Shown: piece by piece, positions 13,688 through 23,088 of the stretch | Position numbering within the stretch: position 1 is the first letter of the stretch | How the letters are laid out: each line of letters starts with the position of its first letter | DNA from: Roseburia rectibacter | GTDB lineage: Bacteria; Bacillota; Clostridia; Lachnospirales; Lachnospiraceae | NCBI RefSeq assembly: GCF_014287515.2 | Contig: NZ_CP092473.1 | Coordinates: 3,925,001 to 3,959,994 of the forward strand | Reading direction: 5' to 3' | Length of the DNA: 34,994 nt | Notes under the pieces: model-generated | Told to the model about the DNA's origin: nothing | Seen by the model: only the letters and a program-made list of their open reading frames with translations | Databases searched by the model: none | Program-made: the position numbers and the translations under genes

Positions 13688-14551
13688 TTACTCCTCCAAC
13701 GCCGCATTCATGACTTCCATCTTCTCCTCCGCCTCATAGATCAGGCGGCTGCATTCTTTTAACTCATCCGAAAAATCCATCGTGACATCCTGATAAAGCG
13801 ATTTGTACTTGATGTCATGCTCCAAGCTCGCCCAGAGATCCATGGCAAGCGTACGGATCTGCAGTTCGACCGGCACCATCTGCTTTTTGTTCATAAAGTA
13901 GACCGGCACGCGGATAATGATGTGCAGGCTTCTATAACCATTGCCCTTCGGCTGTTCAATATAATCCTTAACTTCCATGATATGTATGTCGTCCTGTGCC
14001 ATCAGACGATCCCGGATCAGATAGACATCCTTGATATAGGAACAGACCACACGCACTCCGGCGATATCATAAATATTATTGCAGGCTGCACTAAGCGTCA
14101 GATCAAGATCTTTCTTCTGGAGTTTTCCCAAAATGCTTTTCGCTGATTTTAACCTGGTATCAATATGATGGATCGGGCAGCGCAGTTTGCGGTATTTAAA
14201 CTCGTCCTCTATGATCTCAAGGCGTGCGGTCGTCGCACACATCGCTGCGTTGTACATGCGCAGGATCGGATCAATCGTCTGGGAAAACTGCTCTTTCATG
14301 TCTGCAATATGCTCCATATCATCATCCACCATACCACGCACCAGCATCAGGCTGTTTTCCTGCGCTGCATCCATCATCCTGTCTTCCTCTGTGTCTTCCA
14401 CCTTCACAGAAGCCGAATACTGTTCCTGCTCCACGTTATCCTCCTGTACAACTGTCTGTTTTTGCCTCATATTATCATTTATAATTGCCTGTTTCTGTAT
14501 CATAATAAAAAACCCCGTTTCTAAATTGTTTTCACCTTCATTGCCACACAT
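13688..14551 (-). CDS. Small alarmone synthetase (RelA/SpoT synthetase domain only)
   Basis: About 287 residues with a single (p)ppGpp synthetase domain and no hydrolase or regulatory domain. Visible motifs are the ATP-binding helix (TRLKSAKSILGKLQKK), YDIAGVRVVC with the catalytic region, KGNGYRSLHI for the GTP site, and VELQIRTLAMDLWASLEHDI. It transfers pyrophosphate from ATP to GTP or GDP, making stringent-response alarmones in the cytoplasm, as YjbM and YwaC do in Bacillus. The start is uncertain: ATG 14551 is given, GTG 14560 and ATG 14503 are also possible, and none has a strong ribosome binding site. The first 40 or so residues are Gln/Glu-rich and poorly conserved. An extended -10-like TGTTATACT lies upstream near 14609. 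Confidence 0.88.
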   Translation of the reverse strand: MCGNEGENNLETGFFIMIQKQAIINDNMRQKQTVVQEDNVEQEQYSASVKVEDTEEDRMMDAAQENSLMLVRGMVDDDMEHIADMKEQFSQTIDPILRMYNAAMCATTARLEIIEDEFKYRKLRCPIHHIDTRLKSAKSILGKLQKKDLDLTLSAACNNIYDIAGVRVVCSYIKDVYLIRDRLMAQDDIHIMEVKDYIEQPKGNGYRSLHIIIRVPVYFMNKKQMVPVELQIRTLAMDLWASLEHDIKYKSLYQDVTMDFSDELKECSRLIYEAEEKMEVMNAALEE

Positions 14552-14692
14552 TCTTTTCACACAACAAATCTTAGGTGTAACTATCCCATACTATGAATAT
14601 CAGTATAACAGATACCGCCCAAAACGGCATAAAGTCTGTATGAAATATTTATAAACAATTTAAAAACAGGGGTTTATTTTCCAGCTATTTTC

Positions 14693-15901
14693 CTATAATT
14701 CGATACCGCAGCCTTTCATCAGCTCTCTTGCGGAATCTAAGGAATCCACACCATGAAGGTTTTTGATCGGTGCAAACTCTTTTTCACGCACTACCTCATA
14801 AGGGATACAATCATCCATCATGTGTACCATATCAAGTACTAATGTCTCAAATTTGTAACCGTTTGGCTGCTCCGGTTTCACAAATGTACCGTCCACATCC
14901 ATGTATGGGATTTTTTTCTCTACCACATGAATCGGCATTCTTGCATCTGCGATCTGCTCCAGTTTCTTTTCGGAAAACAGATAATTTAAGATAACACCAA
15001 AACCATATTTTAAATCACCGTTTTCCTTGCGTGCTGTTGCCATCTCTTCTGTCATCTCATAGTATTCTGCGATAGAAGGTTTGCCATCTTCAGTGCAAAG
15101 TACGCCGACACGTTCATCCGGTGCTGCTTTTCGTACCACTTTTGCTCCGCTTTCACAGCCATAAGCGATCGTGGCACCAACAAACTTCGGATCTGCGATG
15201 CGCTGTAAGCAGTTATCTACTGCAAATACATTGATCCACTCGATACCTCTTGTTTTAATATCAGCGAGCAGTCCCGCATTTACCATGGATGAGAACCAGC
15301 CTCCATTGCCATTTGGTGACATAGCAACTTCGGTCTGGGATTCCATATAAATTCTTCCCTCATAATCACATGCCGGCACCATTTCCTGTACAAAAAACTT
15401 CACATAGTCTTTCGGATAACCGAAATAATCATGTTCCTTGAAAAATGCAGTTGTATCTGCATGATTGATGTTACTTGTCATAATATAAAGAGGAACATAT
15501 ACTCCCGCCTCATCCGTAACGTCCATCAGATTGCGCAGTAACTGCTCAAACAAATATAATTCACGGTCAATTCCAATATTTAACGTACCCTTCGGTCTGT
15601 CAAGTCCGAGACGGGTTCCCTGTCCACCTGCTAAAAGTACGGCTCCGACTTTTCCCTCACGGATCGCCTTTAAGCCGGTTTCTTTAAATTCTTCTCCCCT
15701 TGCCTCGATCTCGCCAACTTCCACGGCATCTAACGGCGCAAATACCCCCCGCTCATTGACCGTTTCTTTTCTTTCAATATGCTCTAACACAGAAAAATCG
15801 ATTTTCTCTAAACGCTTTGTCAGCTCCCCATTCTGCTCCGTGGTATTTTTCTCCATCATCGCTTTGATGTATTTCTGGTTATCATCTTCCCAAATTTTCA
15901 T
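14693..15901 (-). CDS. UDP-sugar pyrophosphorylase (UDPGP family)
   Basis: 402 residues from ATG 15901, chosen over 15967 because the recurrent leader CAGAATGGAG ends 7 bases before it. The nucleotide-binding loop LLAGGQGTRLGLDRPKG defines the UDPGP superfamily (UDP-GlcNAc or UDP-Glc pyrophosphorylase of eukaryotic type, unlike bacterial GalU). Further family segments are PLYIMTSNINHADTTAFF, SPNGNGGWFSSM and the EYYEMTEEM-to-FGVILNYLF region. It should make UDP-activated hexose or N-acetylhexosamine from the sugar 1-phosphate and UTP for cell-surface polymers. Which sugar it prefers cannot be read here. A clear promoter and a palindrome lie upstream. Confidence 0.9.
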   Translation of the reverse strand: MKIWEDDNQKYIKAMMEKNTTEQNGELTKRLEKIDFSVLEHIERKETVNERGVFAPLDAVEVGEIEARGEEFKETGLKAIREGKVGAVLLAGGQGTRLGLDRPKGTLNIGIDRELYLFEQLLRNLMDVTDEAGVYVPLYIMTSNINHADTTAFFKEHDYFGYPKDYVKFFVQEMVPACDYEGRIYMESQTEVAMSPNGNGGWFSSMVNAGLLADIKTRGIEWINVFAVDNCLQRIADPKFVGATIAYGCESGAKVVRKAAPDERVGVLCTEDGKPSIAEYYEMTEEMATARKENGDLKYGFGVILNYLFSEKKLEQIADARMPIHVVEKKIPYMDVDGTFVKPEQPNGYKFETLVLDMVHMMDDCIPYEVVREKEFAPIKNLHGVDSLDSARELMKGCGIEL

Positions 15902-15978
15902 TCTCTTCTCCATTCTGTATTTTAAAATAATTGCAATACCGATTTGTATACATACGATTTCAGCCACTTACATTTCCT

Positions 15979-16031
15979 GATTGTATACAATCTGCTCTCC
16001 CTATTATATAATAGACAGTTCTTTCATGCAA
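15979..16031 (-). promoter_or_regulatory. UDPGP promoter with palindrome at the start site
   Basis: Minus strand: -35 TTGCAT (16026-16031), 17-base spacer, perfect -10 TATAAT (16003-16008). The perfect palindrome GATTGTATACAATC (15979-15992) sits a few bases after the expected start site, where a repressor would block elongation. TTGTATACAA cores are typical of GntR-family operators (general knowledge), but no such regulator is in the window. Confidence 0.72.
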
Positions 16032-16038
16032 CCAAACC

Positions 16039-16905
16039 TTAGTTGAAACCACGGAATCCCTTTCCGATGATCTCGCTGCTGTTTGTGATCGCAATGAATG
16101 CAGACGGCTGATTCAACCGGATAAAATTACGGAGTTCCACCGCCTGGCTTCGCTTCATGACTGTCAGTATGACTGTTTTCTGATTGTGCTGGTAGGCACC
16201 TTCTGCCTGATAAACCGTTGCACTGCGGTTCAGTTTCTTCGTGATAAAATCACAGATCGGCTCCGGATCATTGCAGACGATCGTAAAATATTTACACAGG
16301 TTAATACTCTCGATCACATTATCGACTACCAGTGATTTTGCCAGAAGTCCGCACAGGGAACAGAGACCTGTCTGTGCATCAAACACGAGGCATGATGCAA
16401 TGACGATTCCAAGATCAACCAAAAACAATGCCGCACCTATATTTAACTTTGTGTATTTCTTTAAGATCATCGCCACGATATCTGTTCCACCGCCGGATGC
16501 TCCGATATTAAACAGGATTGCTGACGAAAATGCCGGTAATACGATCGCATAGATAAGCTCTAATACAGGCTGTCCGGTCAATGGTCCATCCATTGGAAAT
16601 ACTCTTTCAGCAAAACTTAATCCCACAGATGTCAGTACGCTTACATAAACGGTTTTAACTCCAAATCCTTTTCCAAGGAAGATAAATCCAAGTACCAGTA
16701 ACAGCATATTGATGATAAAAGTAAGATTTCCCGGTGATGTTGGGAGTATGGCACCTAATACGACCGCCATACCTGTTACTCCTCCAAAAGAAAAATTATT
16801 TGGAAATTTAAACACATATACTCCTACAACAAGAATCAGTGTTGCAACGGTCAGTACCATATACTCTTCCACTGTACGTTTGATCTTTCCAAGATTCTTC
16901 TGCAT
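16039..16905 (-). CDS. YitT family membrane protein (DUF161/DUF2179)
   Basis: 288 residues. About five to six membrane helices occupy residues 1-175 (VLTVATLILVVGVYVFKFP, LTFIINMLLLVLGFIFLG, GASGGGTDIVAMILKKYTKLNIG), followed by a soluble DUF2179 domain (about 200-288, with GAYQHNQKTVILTVMKRSQ and AFIAITNSSEIIGKGF). This is the standard YitT/YpjC layout; the function is unknown, though the DUF2179 fold resembles small-ligand-binding domains. The ATG at 16905 follows an AGGA site. It is a single gene between the UDP-sugar enzyme and the sensor kinase. Confidence 0.9.
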   Translation of the reverse strand: MQKNLGKIKRTVEEYMVLTVATLILVVGVYVFKFPNNFSFGGVTGMAVVLGAILPTSPGNLTFIINMLLLVLGFIFLGKGFGVKTVYVSVLTSVGLSFAERVFPMDGPLTGQPVLELIYAIVLPAFSSAILFNIGASGGGTDIVAMILKKYTKLNIGAALFLVDLGIVIASCLVFDAQTGLCSLCGLLAKSLVVDNVIESINLCKYFTIVCNDPEPICDFITKKLNRSATVYQAEGAYQHNQKTVILTVMKRSQAVELRNFIRLNQPSAFIAITNSSEIIGKGFRGFN

Positions 16906-17015
16906 TTCTTTTGTCCTCGCTCTTTATACACTTCTATTGAATGAAACATTCCATAGATTATTCCAGTTCAATGCAGAAGAAGTATACTACATCTTTTTCC
17001 GATAATAAAGTACTT

Positions 17016-19568
17016 TTATGTAATATGATTTTTCCGTTTTCTGCATATATCAGAGATCACCTGTATGAACTGTTCCGCATCTAATGGTTTTGATATATGT
17101 GCATCCATACCGGCTGATAAACTTCTTTCTTCATCATCCGCAAATGCATTTGCTGTCATTGCAATGATCGGAATTGTTTTTGCATCTTCTCTTGACATCA
17201 TCCGGATGCGCTGTGATGCCTCTAAGCCTCCCATGACAGGCATCATCAGATCCATCAGGATCACATCATATTCGCCCGGTTCTGATGCTGCAAATATATC
17301 GACAGCTTCTTTTCCATTCCAGGCTTCTTTTACCTTTGCCCCCTCATTTTCCAGAACAAATTTAGCGATTTCCATGTTTATCTCATAATCTTCCACCAGA
17401 AGAATCTTATCATTTTTTATTCCCTTTTTCTCATCCGTACCCTGTTCATCCTCTGTTTCCTTTTCCATGGTACGATCCACAAGAAATGGTATCACAATCG
17501 TAAACTGTGTTCCTTCTCCGGGTTTACTCACAAAACGAATCGTGCCTTCCATCTGTTCTACCAGCTTTTTTACAATCGCAAGCCCAAGTCCGGTCCCGGC
17601 ATAGGAAGTACGCGCTGAAGTCTTTTCCTGCGCAAACGGTTCAAATGCATGTTTCTGAAATTCCGGACTCATTCCAATCCCTGTGTCAGTACATACAAAT
17701 TCAAACACCGCTTTTTCATTTTCCGACGGCAGTTCCCTGCACTCTAAAACAACTTTTCCATTTGTTTTATTATATTTCACTGCGTTTGATGCAATATTCT
17801 GTAATATCTGCCGGATATGAAGGGAACTGCCAAGCAGATTTTCGTGGATGATTTCTCCCATTTTTACGGTAAGTGTGATTCCATGCTCTGTTGCAGCCAT
17901 TCCGACTACCGTTTCCACTTCTTTTAATATTTCGTGGATTGAAAATGGCTTTTCCTCAAGTCTGATCTGACCGGATTCCAATTTATTCATATCAAGTACA
18001 TCATTGACCAGTTCCATCAGGAATGTCGACGAAAGCATGATCTTGTCCAAACATTCTTCCTGTTTTTTCTGATTTCCGATATTATACCGGCAAATATCCA
18101 CCATTCCGCGTATGCCATTGATCGGTGTACGTATATCATGGCTCATTCTTCGCAGGAAATCTGTTTTTGCAACATTTGCCTGCTCTGCCTGTTCTACGGA
18201 CTTTTCCAGTTTTTTCTGATAATCCAGCTCACGCATCTTTTCGTCTGTGATATTTCTGCTCAGAAAAAGTGCTGCTTCCACATTTCCCTGTGAATCATAA
18301 TGCTGGGGCACCAGCATGACTGTAAACCATTCACCTTTCGCGCTTTCCGTTTTGCAGTTAACATAGTCTTTTCCCACCAGCCTGTCTGAAATAGTATCAG
18401 GATTCACAAAATCAAGGAATTTCTGCCACTCCTGTTGCGCAACCGCATTTTTACAAAAGTACTTCATCATTTTTGCAGTACTCTTTTCATTGCCAATTAT
18501 TTCCTTTATACGATCAGATGCTTTGATAATTTCCCATGTATCTTTTTTGAGATCAAACAGCATACACACGGAAAATACACTGCTGACGGAACGGATGATA
18601 TGATATTGCTTTTCTGTCTGACGCATATTTAACTCTGCCACATATCCACGGATCAGCATAAACGTCATCCAGCACAGTATGTAGATTACAGCCACACAGA
18701 TTACAGCTTTTGTGCGCAGTGCAAATACAGATTTTGTTGGAAAAAAAACATATAACGTGTAGTCCCCCATCTGCTTGCTTTCTCCGTACCAGCATCCTCC
18801 CGTGCTTTTTAAATGAATCATTTTTTTCTCATCCCCGGTATCGATATCCGGGATAAAAATATCCTGATATTCTTCTGATTTTACTGCGAGCAGTTCCTCC
18901 GAATTGGAACTTAAAATCTGTTTTCCATCTGTCACCGCAACAATTCCATTTTTCTCAAATGTAAGTCCTGTAAACAACGAATAGAAGGATATGTCACCAT
19001 TGTCCTCCATGCAATTATCTTTTTTGATATAGGCAGCAATCAGTCCTTTTTTATTTCCTTGGGAAACCACCGCAAAATCATAGACTTCGCCCTCTTTATC
19101 CAGCCGTGTGATATATGCTTTTTGCGGATAATCCAGCGTATCTTCTACCACTGGTTTCTTCATCTCATCCTGCCAGAAGTTTTTTTCTTCCCACGCATCC
19201 CCAATCTGGCACACACAATTTAACTTGTCATCTAATACCAGTACTCCATCCAATCTCTGATCTTTCATATAGCGGATGATCATTGTTTCCTGATCCGTAT
19301 TTTCCTCTTCCAGCCGCTGACTAAGCTCCAGTGTCTTATCTGCCAGACGGTAAAGACTCTTTACTTTATCGTTATTTTTGTAATTATCATATTGTTTCAC
19401 GCGGCTCTGCATGAAATCGAGCGTCCCGTCTGCGATTTTTCCGACCCGTGTCCTGTCATATCCGGTAAAAACGCCAAAACATATCATTACTATAAAAATA
19501 CCTGCCACAAACGGCATCCATATATATTTATGTGAGATAAACCCAGTCCAATTTTTTTTATTCAGCAT
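17016..19568 (-). CDS. Hybrid histidine kinase with receiver domain
   Basis: 850 residues from ATG 19568 (GGGGGT 6 bases upstream; the longer start at 19595 is less likely). Order: membrane helix (about 9-30), extracytoplasmic sensor region of about 250 residues resembling a double-Cache domain, second membrane helix (about 285-308), PAS-like segment (about 330-450), HisKA with phosphoacceptor H477 (MSHDIRTPINGI), HATPase (NIASNAVKYNKTNG, DTGIGM, GTGLGLAIVKKL) and a C-terminal receiver with phosphoacceptor D773 (ILMDLMMPVMGG). There is no DNA-binding domain, so the phosphate must pass to another protein or the receiver must tune the kinase. The start overlaps the end of the solute-binding protein gene by 11 bases, which suggests that protein delivers the signal. 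Confidence 0.92.
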   Translation of the reverse strand: MLNKKNWTGFISHKYIWMPFVAGIFIVMICFGVFTGYDRTRVGKIADGTLDFMQSRVKQYDNYKNNDKVKSLYRLADKTLELSQRLEEENTDQETMIIRYMKDQRLDGVLVLDDKLNCVCQIGDAWEEKNFWQDEMKKPVVEDTLDYPQKAYITRLDKEGEVYDFAVVSQGNKKGLIAAYIKKDNCMEDNGDISFYSLFTGLTFEKNGIVAVTDGKQILSSNSEELLAVKSEEYQDIFIPDIDTGDEKKMIHLKSTGGCWYGESKQMGDYTLYVFFPTKSVFALRTKAVICVAVIYILCWMTFMLIRGYVAELNMRQTEKQYHIIRSVSSVFSVCMLFDLKKDTWEIIKASDRIKEIIGNEKSTAKMMKYFCKNAVAQQEWQKFLDFVNPDTISDRLVGKDYVNCKTESAKGEWFTVMLVPQHYDSQGNVEAALFLSRNITDEKMRELDYQKKLEKSVEQAEQANVAKTDFLRRMSHDIRTPINGIRGMVDICRYNIGNQKKQEECLDKIMLSSTFLMELVNDVLDMNKLESGQIRLEEKPFSIHEILKEVETVVGMAATEHGITLTVKMGEIIHENLLGSSLHIRQILQNIASNAVKYNKTNGKVVLECRELPSENEKAVFEFVCTDTGIGMSPEFQKHAFEPFAQEKTSARTSYAGTGLGLAIVKKLVEQMEGTIRFVSKPGEGTQFTIVIPFLVDRTMEKETEDEQGTDEKKGIKNDKILLVEDYEINMEIAKFVLENEGAKVKEAWNGKEAVDIFAASEPGEYDVILMDLMMPVMGGLEASQRIRMMSREDAKTIPIIAMTANAFADDEERSLSAGMDAHISKPLDAEQFIQVISDICRKRKNHIT

Positions 19569-20361
19569 TTGTGACCCCCAATGCTTTTTGGACATCCAGA
19601 CCGTATTTTTCTACAATACCGCCAAGTGTTCCATCCTCCTGCATCTGCTCTAATATCTGTGTCATCTTCTGTGCCAGTTCCTGATGGGTATCCTTTTTAA
19701 AAGCAACCCCAAGCTCTGAAATATACAGACTCTCATCCAGCATACAATATGTATCCGGTGCACTCTGCACAAATCTCTCTAATGCACTCTCATGTCCGGC
19801 AATCGCATCCACATACCCTTTTCTGAGACTTGCGTAGATCTCATCCATACCGGACATACTGTATACCCTTTCTACTTCCGGGATTCCCGGAAAACTCCCT
19901 TTGAGCAAAATCTCCTCCGGTTTCGTTGTCGCCTGAACTGCAATTCGTTTTCCTTCCAGATCAGATATTTTTGTAATCCCGCTGTTTTTCTGCACTGCAA
20001 CGACCTGTCTGCTGTAAAGATATGGTCCAGCCCACTGATACTGATTTTCTCTGTCATTCATGGTAAAGGATCCCCACAGACAGTCCACCTCACCATTGTC
20101 TAAATATTCATCCTTTTTATCCCATGTAATACGCAAAAACACCGGCGTATAACCCAGCTTGTCACACACCGCTTCTGCCAGTTCCACATCGATTCCGGCA
20201 GGATTACCGTCATCATCGAGATAATTGTACGGCTCATAATTATCACTTCCTATAATAAGCTGTGGAAGTTCCTCTCTCTCTTTCCCGGAATCCGGTTTCT
20301 GACCGCATGCCATTCCAAGCATCGTAACACATACAAATATCACCGCAATGTACTTTTTCAA
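19558..20361 (-). CDS. Amino-acid-type solute-binding lipoprotein, probable co-sensor of the kinase
   Basis: 267 residues read from TTG 20361, which has AAGGA 8 bases upstream and gives a lipoprotein signal (KKYIAVIFVCVTMLGMAC, lipid Cys about residue 19). An ATG at 20406 lies on the expected transcription start and has no ribosome binding site. The mature protein is a family 3 binding fold (PF00497): IIGSDNYEPYNYLDDDGNPAG and DVELAEAVCDKLGY form the entry, DCLWGSFTMNDRE the hinge, and GKRIAVQATTKPEE with YVDAIAGHESALE the second lobe. No permease or ATPase gene is near, and the gene overlaps the hybrid kinase by 11 bases, so a role in ligand sensing rather than uptake is likely (inference). 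The ligand is probably an amino acid or related compound. Confidence 0.85.
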   Translation of the reverse strand: MKKYIAVIFVCVTMLGMACGQKPDSGKEREELPQLIIGSDNYEPYNYLDDDGNPAGIDVELAEAVCDKLGYTPVFLRITWDKKDEYLDNGEVDCLWGSFTMNDRENQYQWAGPYLYSRQVVAVQKNSGITKISDLEGKRIAVQATTKPEEILLKGSFPGIPEVERVYSMSGMDEIYASLRKGYVDAIAGHESALERFVQSAPDTYCMLDESLYISELGVAFKKDTHQELAQKMTQILEQMQEDGTLGGIVEKYGLDVQKALGVTNAE

Positions 20362-20410
20362 ATTATCATTCCTTTTTATACTGTTCTTCTTTGTCTGATC
20401 TGCCATTTTT

Positions 20411-20439
20411 ATTTTAGTAGTTTATAAAATGTGTGTCAA
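20411..20439 (-). promoter_or_regulatory. Promoter of the binding protein-kinase operon
   Basis: Minus strand: -35 TTGACA (20434-20439), 17-base spacer, -10 TAAAAT (20411-20416). The expected start near 20404 coincides with the ATG at 20406, which is the main argument for using the TTG at 20361. Confidence 0.8.
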
Positions 20440-20490
20440 TTACAAGTGTATAAATTTAACGGTTTGACGACTTTATCCTGCTTTTTTTGA

Positions 20491-20524
20491 CAAAAAATGC
20501 GGATAATGAATTTTCACTATCCGC
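20491..20524 (-). terminator. Rho-independent terminator after the GH2 gene
   Basis: Minus strand: GCGGATA (20518-20524) pairs with TATCCGC (20499-20505) and the pairing continues inward through G-T and A-T pairs, followed by ATTTTTTG. It ends transcription of the sugar module and insulates the next promoter. Confidence 0.85.
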
Positions 20525-20605
20525 CAGAGCTCATATGTATTCTTTTATTTTACAGTTCATCCGCTACCGCATGAATGCTCCGCTAGTTACATTGCCATCA
20601 TTTTT

Positions 20606-23086
20606 TTAATTTACCGGAATCGTAATCTTCTGTTTCTGTTCTTCCTTCCCTTCCATCCAGACTGTCACAGAAACCGCTCCCTTTTTGTCGCCTGCACGGA
20701 CTGCTGCAAGCGCATACCCGTCATAGGTTTCCCAGCATGACGCATCATAGCTTTCGATGGACTGCGGATCGGCATTTCCAAATGCAGCAAGGATTCCTTC
20801 CCCTTCTATTTCTATATGGATGCGTCTCTTTTCATACAGATTTGCAGTTCCTTTTGCATCGCAAAGATTCATGGTAAGGAAACAAAGATCCTCTCCATTT
20901 GCCTGCAGTTCTTTTTTATCTGCTTCTACATGAATCTGTACATCCTCATCTGCTGTATCAAGCTGGCATCTGCCGGTTTCCATGCCATTTTGATAGCTGG
21001 CTGCCTCCAATATGCCAGGCTCATAATTAAGTTCAAACGTTGCCGTAAATCCATGTTCTGCCCCGGCAGGTTTTCGTCCGAGTGACCGCCCATTTAAGAA
21101 AAGTTCTACCTCCGGTGCATTCGAATACACATCCACAACCGCAGGTTTCCCCTCATATCCACGCCACGTCCAGCTTGCAATATTATCTTTGAACATCCAC
21201 GGTGTCTTTGAACATTTTTTCCCATATTTATCAACGCGTTCCACCGCAATATAAGGCTCTGTCCGCAGACCATATACGATCTCCCGGAAAAAACTGACCG
21301 GTCTGCGATAACCTGCAAGATCGATATCACCGATATAGGCTGTTCTGTCCGGGTAGTGACTTCCAAAATTGCTCTTTCCATCATAATAAAAGATTCCGCA
21401 TCCTGCCTCTCCCAGATAGTCGTAACCAGTCCAGGTAAAATCACCCAGCACGCGGTTAGAAGAATTGACCACTTTCCATAACCTTGCAATATCCGCCGGG
21501 AATGTCTCTGTCCCAAGCACGCATTTATTTGGATGAAGTTCTCCCTCTAACAAATGTCTGCCTGTCAGATAATTTAAACCGATGATATCCATGGACTCGC
21601 TGCTCTCCTCTAACACTTCCGTGATGATCGGATGCGCTGCAAATGCGTCTCCCGCTTCGCCTTCCATCAGCTTCATAAAACTGTTGATTGCATTACTTCC
21701 GGAGTTATCATTTGTCCCGACTTTTTCGGCATCTTTGCGGATCAGCGGTGCAAGTTCCTGCATGATCGGATATACTTTTGCCCCTGCTGCATTTAAGGCA
21801 TTCATGCCGTTTGTGGTAAATCTTGTCGAATCCAGTTCTTTAAAAGCGTTACAGAGCATGCGGTTGAGCTCAGCTCCCCGCTCCGTGCCGATTTCCTGAA
21901 TCTCATTTCCAACCGAATACAAAATAACACAGGCATGGTTATAATCTTTCTCCACCATATTTTTTATCATATTCTGGTATTCATCCAGAAATGAAAAAGC
22001 AAAATCGTGGTTATTTTTATGTACCGTCCACATATCTGTCAGTTCATCCATCACAAGCAGTCCCACCTTATCACAGGCATCTAAAAATGCCTTGCCTGCC
22101 GGATGATGTGCACTTCTGATACTGTTAAACCCGGCTTCTTTGATCAGCCTGCATTTTCGGAGTTCAGCATCTTCATATGCTGCTGCACCAAGGATTCCGT
22201 GGTCATGATGTACACAGGTTCCGCGCAGCTTCACCGGCTCACCGTTGATCCTTAACCCACGCAGGGCATCCAGCGTGATCTTGCGGATTCCATAGGAAAT
22301 CGTCTGCTCATCCAACAGCTTATCTCCTGCATAAATCTGGACTGTACACTGATACAGATGCGGCGTATCACAATTCCAAAGCATCGGATGTTCTATCGCG
22401 ATCTGCTGATGCACAGTATTCTCAGATTCCGCAAAACCAGTCAGATGGACTCTGTCCTCATATACCCGGTGTTTTTCATCCTCCAGTTTTGCTATAATAG
22501 TCAGTTTTTCTTTTTTTCTGGAACGGTTTAAAACTTTCGTTGAAATTTCGACAACCGCAACATCTTTATCTGCTTCTTCTGTTGTAATACGTACTCCATT
22601 TAATGGAATCTGCACCGGCTCTCCGACATACAGGCTGACTCCCCGGTAAATGCCGCTTCCGGAGTACCATCTGCTGTTTTCTTCTGCGGAATTGTCTGCG
22701 ACAACTTTGATCTCATTTTCTTCCCCAAAGTTTAAATATCTCGCAATATCCACATAGAAATTTGTGTATCCATTTCTGTTGGTCTTTGCCAGCGCACCAT
22801 TGATGTAGACCATGGCTGTCTCATACACACCTTCAAATTCCAGTAAGACTGTTTTTTCTTCCCAGTCTTCCGGTACGGAAAATGTTTTGAAATAGGTATA
22901 CATACCGCCCGGATAAAATCCGGTAGCGCCTCCGTTTTTTGTATTTTCATCCCGCGTCTCATGTATCATGGCATCATGTGGAAGTGTAACTTCCTGTGCC
23001 TTTTTTCCATATATCTGAAGCACTTTTAAGGACGGCACATATCCTTTTACAAACTGCCATTTTGCATTAAAATCTGCCTTTATCAT
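20606..23086 (-). CDS. Glycoside hydrolase family 2 enzyme, beta-galactosidase-like
   Basis: 826 residues with the GH2 layout: sugar-binding jelly roll (about 10-165, including WYSGSGIYRGVSLYV), immunoglobulin-like domain (about 170-270), TIM barrel (about 275-560) and C-terminal DUF4982 and Ig-like domains (YSNAPEVELFLNGRSLG). The general acid/base is E395 in LYSVGNEIQE and the likely nucleophile is E527 in LGTETFP. It should release a terminal beta-linked sugar, most likely galactose. The NxK motif of beta-glucuronidases is not seen. No signal peptide is present, so it acts in the cytoplasm on sugars brought in by the adjacent GPH symporter, whose gene ends 2 bases upstream. Exact substrate unproven. 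Confidence 0.9.
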   Translation of the reverse strand: MIKADFNAKWQFVKGYVPSLKVLQIYGKKAQEVTLPHDAMIHETRDENTKNGGATGFYPGGMYTYFKTFSVPEDWEEKTVLLEFEGVYETAMVYINGALAKTNRNGYTNFYVDIARYLNFGEENEIKVVADNSAEENSRWYSGSGIYRGVSLYVGEPVQIPLNGVRITTEEADKDVAVVEISTKVLNRSRKKEKLTIIAKLEDEKHRVYEDRVHLTGFAESENTVHQQIAIEHPMLWNCDTPHLYQCTVQIYAGDKLLDEQTISYGIRKITLDALRGLRINGEPVKLRGTCVHHDHGILGAAAYEDAELRKCRLIKEAGFNSIRSAHHPAGKAFLDACDKVGLLVMDELTDMWTVHKNNHDFAFSFLDEYQNMIKNMVEKDYNHACVILYSVGNEIQEIGTERGAELNRMLCNAFKELDSTRFTTNGMNALNAAGAKVYPIMQELAPLIRKDAEKVGTNDNSGSNAINSFMKLMEGEAGDAFAAHPIITEVLEESSESMDIIGLNYLTGRHLLEGELHPNKCVLGTETFPADIARLWKVVNSSNRVLGDFTWTGYDYLGEAGCGIFYYDGKSNFGSHYPDRTAYIGDIDLAGYRRPVSFFREIVYGLRTEPYIAVERVDKYGKKCSKTPWMFKDNIASWTWRGYEGKPAVVDVYSNAPEVELFLNGRSLGRKPAGAEHGFTATFELNYEPGILEAASYQNGMETGRCQLDTADEDVQIHVEADKKELQANGEDLCFLTMNLCDAKGTANLYEKRRIHIEIEGEGILAAFGNADPQSIESYDASCWETYDGYALAAVRAGDKKGAVSVTVWMEGKEEQKQKITIPVN

Positions 23087-23088
23087 TC

